The position numbers were made by a program, and so were the translations under genes. Below are positions 26,071 to 34,675 of a stretch of 64,000 nucleotides of DNA, piece by piece. Under the pieces are notes generated by a model, which made no database searches, had not been told where the DNA came from, and saw only the letters and a program-made list of their open reading frames with translations. The DNA lies in NCBI RefSeq assembly GCF_000024725.1, contig NC_013960.1, positions 3,458,001 through 3,522,000 of the forward strand. Reading direction: 5' to 3'. How positions within the stretch are numbered: the first letter of the stretch is position 1; every line of letters starts with the position of its first letter. Source of the DNA: Nitrosococcus halophilus Nc 4 (GTDB lineage Bacteria > Pseudomonadota > Gammaproteobacteria > Nitrosococcales > Nitrosococcaceae).

Positions 26071-26979
26071 ATGCGTAAAGTATTGTTCATTACTCTAAGC
26101 AACATTGGTGATGCGGTGCTCACCACCCCGGCCCTAGAGACCTTGCACCAATGCTTTCCCAAAGCCTCTATTGACTTGATGGCGGACCAGCGCTCGAGCC
26201 TGCTCTTTACCCATTGCCCTTATCGGGGCCGCATTTTACACAAACACAAGAAGGCTGGCTGGCGAAAACTGATGGGTCTGATTCATCAGTTACGCCGCAC
26301 GTCTTACGATTTGGTGGTCGACCTTCGCACCGATGGCCTCGCCTACCTCTTAAGGGCCCGAAAACGGCTGACTAAACGAGGGGTCAGACCTGTCGGTCCC
26401 CATGCCGTGGAGCACCATATGGCCGTGGTGGCCCCCCTGCACCCCCCCCTTGCCCCCATCCCTCCTTGCCGGATTTGGTTACAGGCAGAGCAGATGCAAT
26501 TTGCTAAAACGCAACTCTCTCCTTTGCCGGGACGCCGTTGGCTTGCTTTGGGACCGGGGGCCAATTGGGCTCCTAAAATCTGGCCTGCTCCTGCATTTAC
26601 CGCCCTGGTCAATGAGGTCAAGCATGACTTCGATGGGGTGGTCCTCGTCGGTGGTCCTCAGGATCGGGAACGAAGCCAGGCGGTTGGCGCAAGCCTGCCC
26701 TTACCCTGTGTGGATCTGTGTGGATGCACTGATTTATTACAAGTGGCTGCGATACTCCAACAGGTCAGTGTCTTTGTGGGCAATGACTCTGGCCTGGGGC
26801 ACCTGGCGGCGGCGGTGGGCACCCCCACCTTAACCCTATTTGGCCCCGGTCAGCCGGAGCGTTATCATCCCTGGGGAAATCATAGCGCCTATGTGTTGGC
26901 GCCCAATCGCCAGCTCGACCAACTCTCAGCGGCTACTGTGGCTCACCGCCTCCGTCAACTGCTGGATAGGGCGCAATGA
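26071..26979 (+). CDS. glycosyltransferase family 9 (heptosyltransferase-like), first
   Basis: A 302-residue GT9 enzyme. The N-terminal MRKVLFITLSNIGDAVLTTP is the ADP-heptose-transferase signature; LALGPGANWAPKIWP and FVGNDSGLGHLAAAVGTPTLTLFGPGQPERYHPWG form the donor-binding half. GT9 enzymes add heptose to the LPS inner core at the cytoplasmic side of the inner membrane. It overlaps the next glycosyltransferase by 4 bp (ATGA). Which linkage it makes cannot be told. Confidence 0.86.
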   Translation: MRKVLFITLSNIGDAVLTTPALETLHQCFPKASIDLMADQRSSLLFTHCPYRGRILHKHKKAGWRKLMGLIHQLRRTSYDLVVDLRTDGLAYLLRARKRLTKRGVRPVGPHAVEHHMAVVAPLHPPLAPIPPCRIWLQAEQMQFAKTQLSPLPGRRWLALGPGANWAPKIWPAPAFTALVNEVKHDFDGVVLVGGPQDRERSQAVGASLPLPCVDLCGCTDLLQVAAILQQVSVFVGNDSGLGHLAAAVGTPTLTLFGPGQPERYHPWGNHSAYVLAPNRQLDQLSAATVAHRLRQLLDRAQ

Positions 26980-28043
26980 TTCGTTCCCTCCATCTTATCG
27001 GAAGCCGGCAATCAGGTGGCGCAGAGCGCTTCTACTGTCGCCTAGTCAACGCCTTGCATGAAACTACAGGAAACATCCTGGCGACCTTGCCACCTCAAAG
27101 CACACTAAGAGAGGCCCTCAGTCCCCCAGTCCCCCAAAAACCGATCCCCATGAGAAATATCTGGGACCCTTGGGCCCGCTGGCAAATTAGGCAACTGATC
27201 CGGCATTATCGGCCTGACATCGTGCAAACCTATATGGGCCGAGCCACACGCTTGACTCGCATTCCAGGCAAACACGGGCCAGTCCATATTGCTCGCCTGG
27301 GGGACTATTACAACCTCAAAGGCTATCGCCATGCCCACGCTTGGGTTGGCAACACCCGTGGGATCTGTGAGTACTTAGTGCAACAGGGGCTACCTGCGGC
27401 GCGGATATTCTATATTGGTAACTTTGTCGACTCCCCCCTCCCAGCAAAGCCAGAGCGATTTCACCAGCTCAAAGCGCAGCTCGCCATTCCAGAGGATGCC
27501 TGGGTGCTCCTTGCTGTCGGCCGGCTTCATCCTGTTAAAGGTTTCGAAGATCTCCTAGCCGCCTTCGCCCGCCTGCCAATACACATTTCAGAACGGCCAG
27601 TGCACTTACTCATTGCTGGCGATGGTCCCCTCAGGAAGGAACTCCAGGCGGAAGCTACTAGGCTGGGTCTGGAGGGACGAATACATTGGTGTGGCTGGCA
27701 ACAGGATCCCAGCCTTTTCTATCAGCTGGCTAATATCTTCATCTGCCCTTCACGGCATGAGCCGTTAGGGAATGTAATCTTGGAAGCTTGGGCCCATGGT
27801 AAACCGGTTATTGCTACCGAGACCCAGGGAGCCAAGGAGCTCATCACGCCAACCGAAAATGGATGGCTCACTCCCAACGCCGATCCCAAAACCCTGACCC
27901 AAGCGATTGCCGTCCTCCTCGCTGACGAGACCTTGCAGACCCAGTTAGGAAAAAACGGCCTTGCTACCCTCCAGCGTCATTATTCCCAGGAAACCATCGT
28001 TTCAGCCTACCTGAAGCTCTATCGCCATTTGCTGGAAAGCTGA
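26976..28043 (+). CDS. glycosyltransferase family 4 (GT-B fold)
   Basis: A 355-residue retaining GT-B enzyme. N-terminal GSRQSGGAERFYCRLVNAL is the acceptor half; AVGRLHPVKGFEDLLAAF, IAGDGPLRKELQAEA and CPSRHEPLGNVILEAWAHGKPV (the E-x7-E region) make the nucleotide-sugar half. It is translationally coupled to the GT9 gene before it, so both probably act on LPS core. It ends convergently against the GT9 gene at 28082. Confidence 0.88.
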   Translation: MIRSLHLIGSRQSGGAERFYCRLVNALHETTGNILATLPPQSTLREALSPPVPQKPIPMRNIWDPWARWQIRQLIRHYRPDIVQTYMGRATRLTRIPGKHGPVHIARLGDYYNLKGYRHAHAWVGNTRGICEYLVQQGLPAARIFYIGNFVDSPLPAKPERFHQLKAQLAIPEDAWVLLAVGRLHPVKGFEDLLAAFARLPIHISERPVHLLIAGDGPLRKELQAEATRLGLEGRIHWCGWQQDPSLFYQLANIFICPSRHEPLGNVILEAWAHGKPVIATETQGAKELITPTENGWLTPNADPKTLTQAIAVLLADETLQTQLGKNGLATLQRHYSQETIVSAYLKLYRHLLES

Positions 28044-28081
28044 CTGCAGAATCATCTAGGCTTATCTGCCGTAATCCGGCT

Positions 28082-29077
28082 TTAGCCTAGCATTCCATCC
28101 TGCTGCAAACGTGCCAGCACTTCCCCTGGCTGCAACTGCGCCAAACAACGGTGAGCATTCTGTGGGGGACATTCAGGAAGATAGCAGGGACTGCAAGCCA
28201 CCGAATGCGTAAGCACTCGCTGTTTTTGGCCAAGGGCATGGCTGCGCCGCCAATCGGTGGGTCCAAACAAAGCATAAACGGGGATATCGGCAGCGGCAAT
28301 AGCATGCATAGGGGCCGAGTCTGTGGTCACGGCAAAACGGGCGTGACGGGCCAACTCGGTGAGTTCCAAAAGGGAGAAGGCCCCGCTGGCATCAATCCCG
28401 GCGGTTTGAGAAAGAACCTGATTTAATTGAACATCCTCCGATCCCCCCACCCAAACGACCGTGATCCCCTGCTGCTCCAGCACCGTTGCCAGGGTAACAA
28501 AATGGGCGGTAACCCATCGCTTGCTCTCCCAACGGGTGCTGGAACCCGCATGGATCAATACGATCTCCCGATCCAATAGACCTTGCTTCCCTAACCAATC
28601 CCTCACTTTTAGACGTTGTTCTTCACTGGCCTCAAGATAAGCGCCGGCCTGCACCGCTGCCAAACCCGCCGTTTCCAATAACCTGTTGAGACGACTAAAG
28701 CTATGGACCTCGCCGTTGACGATTCCCTTATTGGGAGGACAATGGGTGTAGGGAAAACCCGGTCCTAAGCCGTAGCGTCGAGTGGCCCCGGAGAGGGCGG
28801 TCATCATTTTGCTGCGATCGCTCCCTTGCAAATCAAAGACCACCTCAAAACTCTGACTTCGTATCCATTGTAGGGGGGCAAATAGGGACTGGAGCCCTTT
28901 CCTCGGAAAGGGCTTTACCCCCAAATTGGGATGCTCTTCGAACAGGGACGCAAACTCCGGCGCAGTGAGCAGCCAAATCTCGGCCTCAGGATAACTTCGG
29001 ACGATTTGCTTAATATGGGGGGTTGCAATGATGATATCTCCTAAAGCCCCTAATTTGATAATCAGGACACGCTGCAT
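28082..29077 (-). CDS. glycosyltransferase family 9 (heptosyltransferase-like), second
   Basis: A 331-residue GT9 enzyme: MQRVLIIKLGALGDIIIATP at the N-terminus, HAGSSTRWESKRW mid-protein and TTDSAPMHAIAAADIPVYALFGPT with DWRRSHALG in the donor half, followed by the CSPCYLPECP cysteine segment common in heptosyltransferases. It is the last gene of the leftward LPS cluster that starts near 33430, separated from the ligase gene by 77 bp that contains a small hairpin (29104-29124). Confidence 0.87.
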   Translation of the reverse strand: MQRVLIIKLGALGDIIIATPHIKQIVRSYPEAEIWLLTAPEFASLFEEHPNLGVKPFPRKGLQSLFAPLQWIRSQSFEVVFDLQGSDRSKMMTALSGATRRYGLGPGFPYTHCPPNKGIVNGEVHSFSRLNRLLETAGLAAVQAGAYLEASEEQRLKVRDWLGKQGLLDREIVLIHAGSSTRWESKRWVTAHFVTLATVLEQQGITVVWVGGSEDVQLNQVLSQTAGIDASGAFSLLELTELARHARFAVTTDSAPMHAIAAADIPVYALFGPTDWRRSHALGQKQRVLTHSVACSPCYLPECPPQNAHRCLAQLQPGEVLARLQQDGMLG

Positions 29078-29103
29078 GGAAGCCTCACGTGGATGTTAGG
29101 TTA

Positions 29104-29124
29104 GGCGACCCCCTAGGGAGGTCG
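29104..29124. repeat. small hairpin between ligase and heptosyltransferase genes
   Basis: GCGACC and GGTCGC (29104-29109, 29119-29124) pair around CCCTAGGGA, which is itself palindromic. There is no T-run on either side, so it is more likely an mRNA-stability or attenuation hairpin in the leftward LPS operon than a terminator. Confidence 0.35.
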
Positions 29125-29154
29125 CAAAGTGAAAAAGCTGAAAGTTACCAGCAG

Positions 29155-30363
29155 TTATTGGCTTGCTGGCTCAAGAAACGTTTGCTGTATTTTCCCATGG
29201 AAAACCGTCAACCCAGCAAGGAGCACCATCAAATAGACACTGACTAAGCTGGAGGCATAGGATGGCCCTAGCTGGGCGGCAGTCAGAATGGCCGCACTGG
29301 CAGAGAGCAGAAGGCCGATCTGTCGCCGATCCTCGGCGGTTGATTTTCGCCAATCGCGCCATGCCCTGGTCAAGATAAACACCAGCCATCCCGTCATGGC
29401 GACAAGACCAAGCAACCCGGTTTCATACCAGGCATCCACAAATAAATTATGGAAATGGCGGACCTGCTGGCCCTCGCTGATGGTTAAAGCTTCTTCTGCA
29501 TAACGGGCATTGCCCATTCCGACCCCGGTCACCACCGATTCAGGCGGGTACACAAAAGCCTGGCGCCAGAGAGCCGTCCGCCCGCTACTGATCCGGTCCA
29601 CAATGTCAGTCCAAGTTTCCTTCTCCTTCGCAGGGGCTTCCACATGGACGACGGTCACCATCCCGATTAAGGCTATGGCCGCCACCGTTCCCGGCAATAA
29701 CAAGGTTCTCAGACGCCATCCCACCACCAGCACTCCGTAGAGCACCAAGGCGACCATCAACGCCAGTAAGGCCGCCCTGCCCTCGGAAAGCACGACATAA
29801 AATAATACACTCAGCAATAAAGCGCCTCCTAGGAAAAGGCGGTATTTCCTGCCCTCTACCCACTGCAGCCCATAAAGGAGAAAGGGCAACAGAAAGGGCA
29901 GATTGTCTTCCTTGAGTTGCTGGGCAGGGGTAAATTCAGCGCTGGTCCACAATACATAGGCCAAATGCAAGTAAAGGACCCCTATTAACCCTATCCCCAT
30001 CCCTGCAAGGGTCCGACAAAGACGCTCGAAATTGTCTTGTCCTTGTTGCAGGGCCACCAGCGTGAACACAAAACTCATGGAATAGACCAGAAATTTAAGC
30101 CATTTGTGCCACGCTCTTGCCACATCCTCTGCTCCCGGAACACTCATGAGAAAGGCCAGCAGCAGGGCAACAAACAACCCTAAGAGGGGACGTTCTACGT
30201 TTTTTTTCCGGCCATACAGACTGATGCTTCCCCACAAAAAATAAGACACAATCAAAATACTAAACACCGCCCGGCCTAGCACCTGAGCGATAGGCAACAC
30301 CGTGGGCAACAACCACCCCCAAGAAAAAAAGGCGCTTTGTAACCGCCTATGCAGAACCACCAT
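29155..30363 (-). CDS. O-antigen ligase / polymerase family membrane protein
   Basis: A ~402-residue polytopic inner-membrane protein of the Wzy_C (WaaL/O-antigen ligase) family. It has about ten or more hydrophobic segments and a large periplasmic loop containing GRTALWRQAFVYPPESVVTG and GMGNARYAEEA...VRHFHNLFVDAWYETGLLG, whose HN(x)F motif is the family hallmark. The frame is open further upstream, but the ATG at 30363 is preferred: it has a GGAG site and overlaps the previous gene by only 17 bp. It likely joins O-chain to lipid A-core. Confidence 0.85.
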   Translation of the reverse strand: MVVLHRRLQSAFFSWGWLLPTVLPIAQVLGRAVFSILIVSYFLWGSISLYGRKKNVERPLLGLFVALLLAFLMSVPGAEDVARAWHKWLKFLVYSMSFVFTLVALQQGQDNFERLCRTLAGMGIGLIGVLYLHLAYVLWTSAEFTPAQQLKEDNLPFLLPFLLYGLQWVEGRKYRLFLGGALLLSVLFYVVLSEGRAALLALMVALVLYGVLVVGWRLRTLLLPGTVAAIALIGMVTVVHVEAPAKEKETWTDIVDRISSGRTALWRQAFVYPPESVVTGVGMGNARYAEEALTISEGQQVRHFHNLFVDAWYETGLLGLVAMTGWLVFILTRAWRDWRKSTAEDRRQIGLLLSASAAILTAAQLGPSYASSLVSVYLMVLLAGLTVFHGKIQQTFLEPASQ

Positions 30364-31357
30364 CCAATACTCCGCTATTACGCAATTCAGCCGCCACATA
30401 GGCGGGGGTAATGGCCTCCATACCGGTACCGCCCGATGGAGGGACGAGGCAACGGATATGCCGGGAATGATGTAGCGGCGGTGAAGCCCCAAACAACCCC
30501 CAAGCAGGCGCTCCTGCTGCGGCCGCCATATTCAATACCCCGGTATCATTGCCCACATAAACGGTGCACATTGCCAGCAGGGCCGCCGTCTCCTCCAAGG
30601 GCAAAGCGAGCGCCTCTCCCGTCGAGACTCCCCACCGTCTCACCTGGGCGCTAATCCGCTGCCCCATGGCCTGCTCCCCTACCCCACCTACCACGAAGAC
30701 AGACCCCAAAGACTGACCTAGATGCTCCAGCAATTGGATGAAATTGGCTTCGCCCCACTGTTTGTAGGGCTCACTGCTGCCAATGCCGAAAGCAATCCAG
30801 GGCTGGGGAAACCCTTGATAGCGGTCAACCACAGTTTGTCGAGCGATAGGATCAATGACTAATTGCGGTTCCTCTTCTACAGGAGGAATATGGCTTCGCT
30901 CTAACAAGCGATTCGCTAGCGCTATGGGGTGACCACGGGTTTGGTCAGGCGGTAACTTCACCGGATGATTGAGAAAGCACCGTTGCAGTCCTCGCCCATA
31001 GCCAATCCGCTCGGGGATACCCGCTAACCAGCAGGCGAGGGCATAGCGTGGACTCCCATGCAATATCCAGACTTGACGAAAATACTGCTGCCGTAAAAGC
31101 TTCGCTAACCGTCCTATACCCAGCAAGCCGTCGTGTCGGCCTGGATTACGCTCCAACCAGAGCACCTGCTGGATGGAAGGGTCCGCCTTCAGCAAACGAT
31201 CCGCCTGGCTGCGGGGTTTGGTCAACACCGTGACCGCCCCCTCCGGCGAGGCCGCAGCAATGGCATGAAGAATTGGCAGGTGCCAAATCATATCCCCAAT
31301 GCCCGGCAGAGGCTGAATAATTAAAATGCCCTTAGAGGAGAGGGAACGCGCACCCAT
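30347..31357 (-). CDS. glycosyltransferase family 9 (heptosyltransferase-like), third
   Basis: A ~336-residue GT9 enzyme: KGILIIQPLPGIGDMIWHLP at the N-terminus, FGIGSSEPYKQWGEANFIQL mid-protein, and VYVGNDTGVLNMAAAAGAPAW GLFG-like donor motif near the end. The ATG at 31357 (MGARSLSSKG) is chosen because a GGGGTGGG stretch lies upstream and it follows the preceding gene by 25 bp; the frame extends farther but would overlap. Acts with neighbours in LPS core assembly; specificity unknown. Confidence 0.84.
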   Translation of the reverse strand: MGARSLSSKGILIIQPLPGIGDMIWHLPILHAIAAASPEGAVTVLTKPRSQADRLLKADPSIQQVLWLERNPGRHDGLLGIGRLAKLLRQQYFRQVWILHGSPRYALACWLAGIPERIGYGRGLQRCFLNHPVKLPPDQTRGHPIALANRLLERSHIPPVEEEPQLVIDPIARQTVVDRYQGFPQPWIAFGIGSSEPYKQWGEANFIQLLEHLGQSLGSVFVVGGVGEQAMGQRISAQVRRWGVSTGEALALPLEETAALLAMCTVYVGNDTGVLNMAAAAGAPAWGLFGASPPLHHSRHIRCLVPPSGGTGMEAITPAYVAAELRNSGVLDGGSA

Positions 31358-31382
31358 TATAATCCCACCCCAACGCAAAAGC

Positions 31383-32507
31383 TCAGGGCACAGTCCCCCA
31401 GAGGGTGCCATAACACTGCAAGGTTTGCTCTAGCATGGACTGCAAAGTGTAGAGCTGCTGTTTCGGTACTACTGGCGGCGCCTTGATAAACTGGGTGACA
31501 CGCTCATATAAGCCCTTTGAATTTGCCAAAGAAACCCGCCCTTCCGGGAATAGATCCCCGAGAATTTCCCCCACGCCCCCGTGATCATAACCCACTACGG
31601 GCACGCCCAAACTCAGGGCTTCAAGCACCGTGCGGCCAAAGGATTCTGGTTTTCTAGACAGTGACATCACCACATCGGAGAGGGCATAGATTTCCCGTAA
31701 ATCACTGCGGTGCCCGGTTAGAGTCACCATTTCCTGCAACCCCTTATGGATAATCTGCTGCCTGATTTCCTCCGCATAGCGTCGCCGGCGAGGGTCCTCG
31801 CCACCGACAATTAAGCCATGCACCGGGTACTTCCCCTGCCGCAGTTGCCCCAGGAGTTCGATAAAATCTTGGTGCCCCTTAAGCCGGGTCAAACGACCTG
31901 GCAAGGTGAGAATTTTCTTTCCTCGAAGCTGAGGATAAGCGGCCTCCCAGCGGGCTAACCATTCCCTATCCGGCTGATATCCATAGGGATAAATTTCAGG
32001 ATCGACACCCCAGGGGATCACTTCCACCCGATCTAATGCCACCTCAGGATAATTTTCGAGTACATAATGGCGCGCGCTCTCGGACACGGCAATGACCTTT
32101 TCCCCCCAAGTCATGATGCGGCTGTAACGATTCACCGAATAAAGACCATGCACAGTGGTGACAAAACGGGGCTGCTGTGGCCCTGCCATGCTCCGCCAAG
32201 CCAACCAGGCTACCCAAGCGGGTACTCGGGAGTGGGCGTGGAGGATATCCACTTGCTGCTGGGAGAGGAAACGCCGCAGCCGGGGGACTAAGCCTAAAGT
32301 CCAGGGGGATTTAGCGCCGATAGGCCAAGTGTAGTGCTCGCTCCCCCCTTCCCTAAGGGCTTCGACAAGACGCCCGCCTGCCGAGATGACCATAGAACGA
32401 TGCCCCCGCCGGGCTAATTCCGCCGCCACCTCTAGGGTTCCCTGTTCCACTCCCCCCGACTCTAAGGCCGGCAGAACCTGTAGCACGGTCAGTGGCCGCT
32501 GAACCAT
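31383..32507 (-). CDS. glycosyltransferase family 4 (GT-B fold), LPS cluster
   Basis: A ~374-residue GT4 enzyme: VLQVLPALESGGVEQGTLEV (acceptor-side loop), LHAHSRVPAWVAWLAWRS, LPGRLTRLKGHQDFIELL and the donor motif SRKPESFGRTVLEALSLGVP (E-x7-E). The start at 32507 overlaps the ELM1-like gene by 19 bp. The ExxE motif and LPGRLTRLKG place it with sugar transferases acting on LPS or exopolysaccharide. Confidence 0.87.
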   Translation of the reverse strand: MVQRPLTVLQVLPALESGGVEQGTLEVAAELARRGHRSMVISAGGRLVEALREGGSEHYTWPIGAKSPWTLGLVPRLRRFLSQQQVDILHAHSRVPAWVAWLAWRSMAGPQQPRFVTTVHGLYSVNRYSRIMTWGEKVIAVSESARHYVLENYPEVALDRVEVIPWGVDPEIYPYGYQPDREWLARWEAAYPQLRGKKILTLPGRLTRLKGHQDFIELLGQLRQGKYPVHGLIVGGEDPRRRRYAEEIRQQIIHKGLQEMVTLTGHRSDLREIYALSDVVMSLSRKPESFGRTVLEALSLGVPVVGYDHGGVGEILGDLFPEGRVSLANSKGLYERVTQFIKAPPVVPKQQLYTLQSMLEQTLQCYGTLWGTVP

Positions 32508-33430
32508 CGTTCCACCAGAATGCGAGCACAACGGTCGGCTTCATTAAATTGCTGCCGAGGTGGAATAAGCTTCTGCCCCTGGCACCAGGCAGTAAAGGTG
32601 GTGACCACTCTTTTCTCCGCGAGACCATCCAACCCCCGCACCACCCGACCCCAAGCTTTACAAGGGACATTGAGGACCCCTACTGCCGCCCCGGAGGTAA
32701 GGGCTTCATAAACCATGGAAACACTGTCTTCCGACACCCATACCCGCCCGGCAAGGGCCAACTGCTCCGCGACCCAGCCAGGAGAGGTTATTTGGCAGGC
32801 AAACACCTTCAAATTCGGAAATTTCAGACCTTGAAGGGCAGCCAGCATAGGTGACGGCGTCCGCCGTGAGGTGCTCAGCACCCACTGACATTCCTGCTCC
32901 TGTTTCACCAGACTTTGTACTTGCCATAAAATGTTTTGGGGGTCCCAATTATAATGTCGCGACGGTCCTCCCAAGAGGATCAATCCCCGAGCTGGGTCAT
33001 GGACTCCTCCCGAAACAACCGGATTGAGCACCCCCCGGGTGAGCACAATATTGGCGGCGGCAGCTATCCCATCATGCTCCGGGACCAAACATAGATCATA
33101 CCAAGAGAGTGGCAGACTAGGCCGCATCAAGACTACCGCCCGCCCTCCACGGGCGCGGCGCGCAGCCAGCAGCGGAATATGGGTTCCATGACCTGCACCG
33201 ACGATCATATGGGGAGCGGGGAGCTCCTTGGCACTGAGGAAAACCCCCAACCCCCACCACCCAAGGGCACGTAGCCCAGAAGATACCCGTATTCGGTGGG
33301 CCTGCACAGGCACTTGGCGAGCCAGCGCTTCCAACAACCCGATACTTTGGTTCTCATGTCCGGGTTTACCATCCGTCAGATACCAGGCAATCACAGGCGG
33401 CGCTGAACTCTGGGGGCTATTCCTACTCAC
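32489..33430 (-). CDS. ELM1/GtrOC1-like putative nucleoside-diphosphate-sugar epimerase/transferase
   Basis: A 313-residue protein of the mitochondrial-fission ELM1 family (DUF1022), common in gammaproteobacterial LPS loci. Landmarks are YLTDGKPGHENQSIGLLEAL at the N-terminus, GAGHGTHIPLLAARR, LLGGPSRHYNWD and VWVSEDSVSMVYEALTSGAAV, which resembles a GT-B donor half. A glycosyltransferase-like role is inferred from fold and context; none is proven for bacterial members to my knowledge. It is coupled to the GT4 gene downstream and starts 17 bp after speE. Confidence 0.82.
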   Translation of the reverse strand: MSRNSPQSSAPPVIAWYLTDGKPGHENQSIGLLEALARQVPVQAHRIRVSSGLRALGWWGLGVFLSAKELPAPHMIVGAGHGTHIPLLAARRARGGRAVVLMRPSLPLSWYDLCLVPEHDGIAAAANIVLTRGVLNPVVSGGVHDPARGLILLGGPSRHYNWDPQNILWQVQSLVKQEQECQWVLSTSRRTPSPMLAALQGLKFPNLKVFACQITSPGWVAEQLALAGRVWVSEDSVSMVYEALTSGAAVGVLNVPCKAWGRVVRGLDGLAEKRVVTTFTAWCQGQKLIPPRQQFNEADRCARILVERWFSGH

Positions 33431-33447
33431 CGTTAAGAGCCCTCAAC

Positions 33448-34284
33448 TTAGCGCAAAAATTCTGGAACCGCCAAGGAAGCCCGGTGAATATCCACATTGT
33501 AATAGCGGGTCGAGAAGGTTTTAGCCGCTGCCTCCTGCTCTCGAAACGAGGATAAGGAGTCCCCCGCCAAAGTGGCACTCCACCAACCCGAAGGATAAAC
33601 GCACTGGGGGTAAGTCAAGGTCCGCACCTGGGGAAACCCTCCCTTTTTCATCTCGGCCCGCATCTTATTGAGGAGGTCCAAATGAATCAGGGGAGATTCA
33701 CTTTGGTGAACGAGAACGCCCTTGTCCCCCAATAGTCGCCGACAATCAGAATAAAAGGGAGCTTGAAAAAGCCCCTCTGCAGGGCCAATCGGATCGGTGC
33801 TATCAATGATAATGACATCCACACTATTTGCCGGCGCTTCGGCCACAAAGCGAAGCCCATCACCGAAGTGGAAGTGAGCCCGCGGGTCATCGTTACTTTC
33901 ACACAGCTCTGGAAAATATTTTTCCGCCAAGCGGGTCACCCGCTCATCAATCTCCACCTGCCGGACTTCCTTAACCCTGTCATGCTTGAGCACTTCTCGC
34001 AAAGTTCCACAATCACCTCCCCCGATAATCAGTACTCTCCGGGGATGAGGGTGGGTAAACAGGGCTGAATGGGCCATCATCTCATGATAGAAAAAATTAT
34101 CCCGCTCCGAGAGCATAATGAAGCCGTCGATGACCATGAGCCTGCCGAAAGCCTCGGTCTGATAAATCTCAATATGCTGATAGGGAGTCGTCTCTTCATG
34201 AAGTTTCTCCTTGATGGCAAGGGAAAAGGCTAGACCGCCCTCCTGGCAAACCTCGGTAAACCATGTTTTCGGATCCAGCTGCAT
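33448..34284 (-). CDS. speE: spermidine synthase
   Basis: A 278-residue aminopropyltransferase making spermidine from putrescine and decarboxylated SAM. It has YQHIEIYQTEAFGRLMVIDG, the nucleotide loop GGGDCGTLREVLKH (usually GGGDGGT), and the catalytic-site segment IIIDSTDPIGPAEGLF. C-terminal YPSGWWSATLAG is family-typical. It lies back to back with speA across 391 bp, so two polyamine genes diverge from one regulatory region. It may also lead the LPS cluster transcript. Confidence 0.95.
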   Translation of the reverse strand: MQLDPKTWFTEVCQEGGLAFSLAIKEKLHEETTPYQHIEIYQTEAFGRLMVIDGFIMLSERDNFFYHEMMAHSALFTHPHPRRVLIIGGGDCGTLREVLKHDRVKEVRQVEIDERVTRLAEKYFPELCESNDDPRAHFHFGDGLRFVAEAPANSVDVIIIDSTDPIGPAEGLFQAPFYSDCRRLLGDKGVLVHQSESPLIHLDLLNKMRAEMKKGGFPQVRTLTYPQCVYPSGWWSATLAGDSLSSFREQEAAAKTFSTRYYNVDIHRASLAVPEFLR

Positions 34285-34333
34285 ATTGCTTCTCCAACCG
34301 ACGCTATAATTAGCCTGAATAATTCATGAGATC

Positions 34334-34475
34334 ACCACAAAGACACGAAGAGCGCAAAAAAATCAAAATCTTAAATAGATTAAAATAGTTGACTTCATGA
34401 GCGACGAGCATCTCCATATGTTTCTCCCAACCGAGTGAGATTCCTTCACCTTTGTGTCCTTTGTGTCTTAGTGGT
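34334..34475. repeat. MITE-like element with 25-bp imperfect inverted ends
   Basis: The left end ACCACAAAGACACGAAGAGC (34334 on) and the right end (34451-34475, complement ACCACTAAGACACAAAGGAC) match at 20 of 25 positions. The interior is AT-rich and non-coding. The ACCACxAAGACACAAAG motif recurs in many unrelated bacterial genomes as a mobile intergenic repeat; that statement is from general knowledge, not a search. Confidence 0.6.
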
Positions 34476-34557
34476 AAAAATCCAGGTTAGCGATTTGATA
34501 TTTGATAAAAGATAAAATCAGGCGATAATAGCCGCCCCATATTACCCTGACAAGCAC

Positions 34558-34578
34558 CCCTTCGTTGGGAACGAAGGG
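34558..34578 (+). repeat. strong hairpin in the speA leader region
   Basis: CCCTTCGTT, loop GGG, AACGAAGGG: a perfect 9-bp stem with a 3-nt loop, about 100 bp before the speA start. No T-run follows, so it is not a terminator. It may be part of a regulatory leader. Confidence 0.45.
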
Positions 34579-34675
34579 AGCACCCACAGAACACACTGAA
34601 GGGTGAGCCCCAGGGAAGCAGACTAACAAGCAACCCCCCTAGAACCTCGATATCCCCTGGAATAAAAACGCCATT

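Larger units (their letters stand above)
34285..34675. other. speE-speA divergent intergenic region
   Basis: About 390 bp without a gene. It holds a 142-bp inverted-repeat element (34334-34475) and, nearer speA, a perfect hairpin (34558-34578) followed by a GC-rich stretch that could be a structured 5' leader. Promoters for both polyamine genes must lie here, but no clear -35/-10 pair stands out. Confidence 0.5.
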
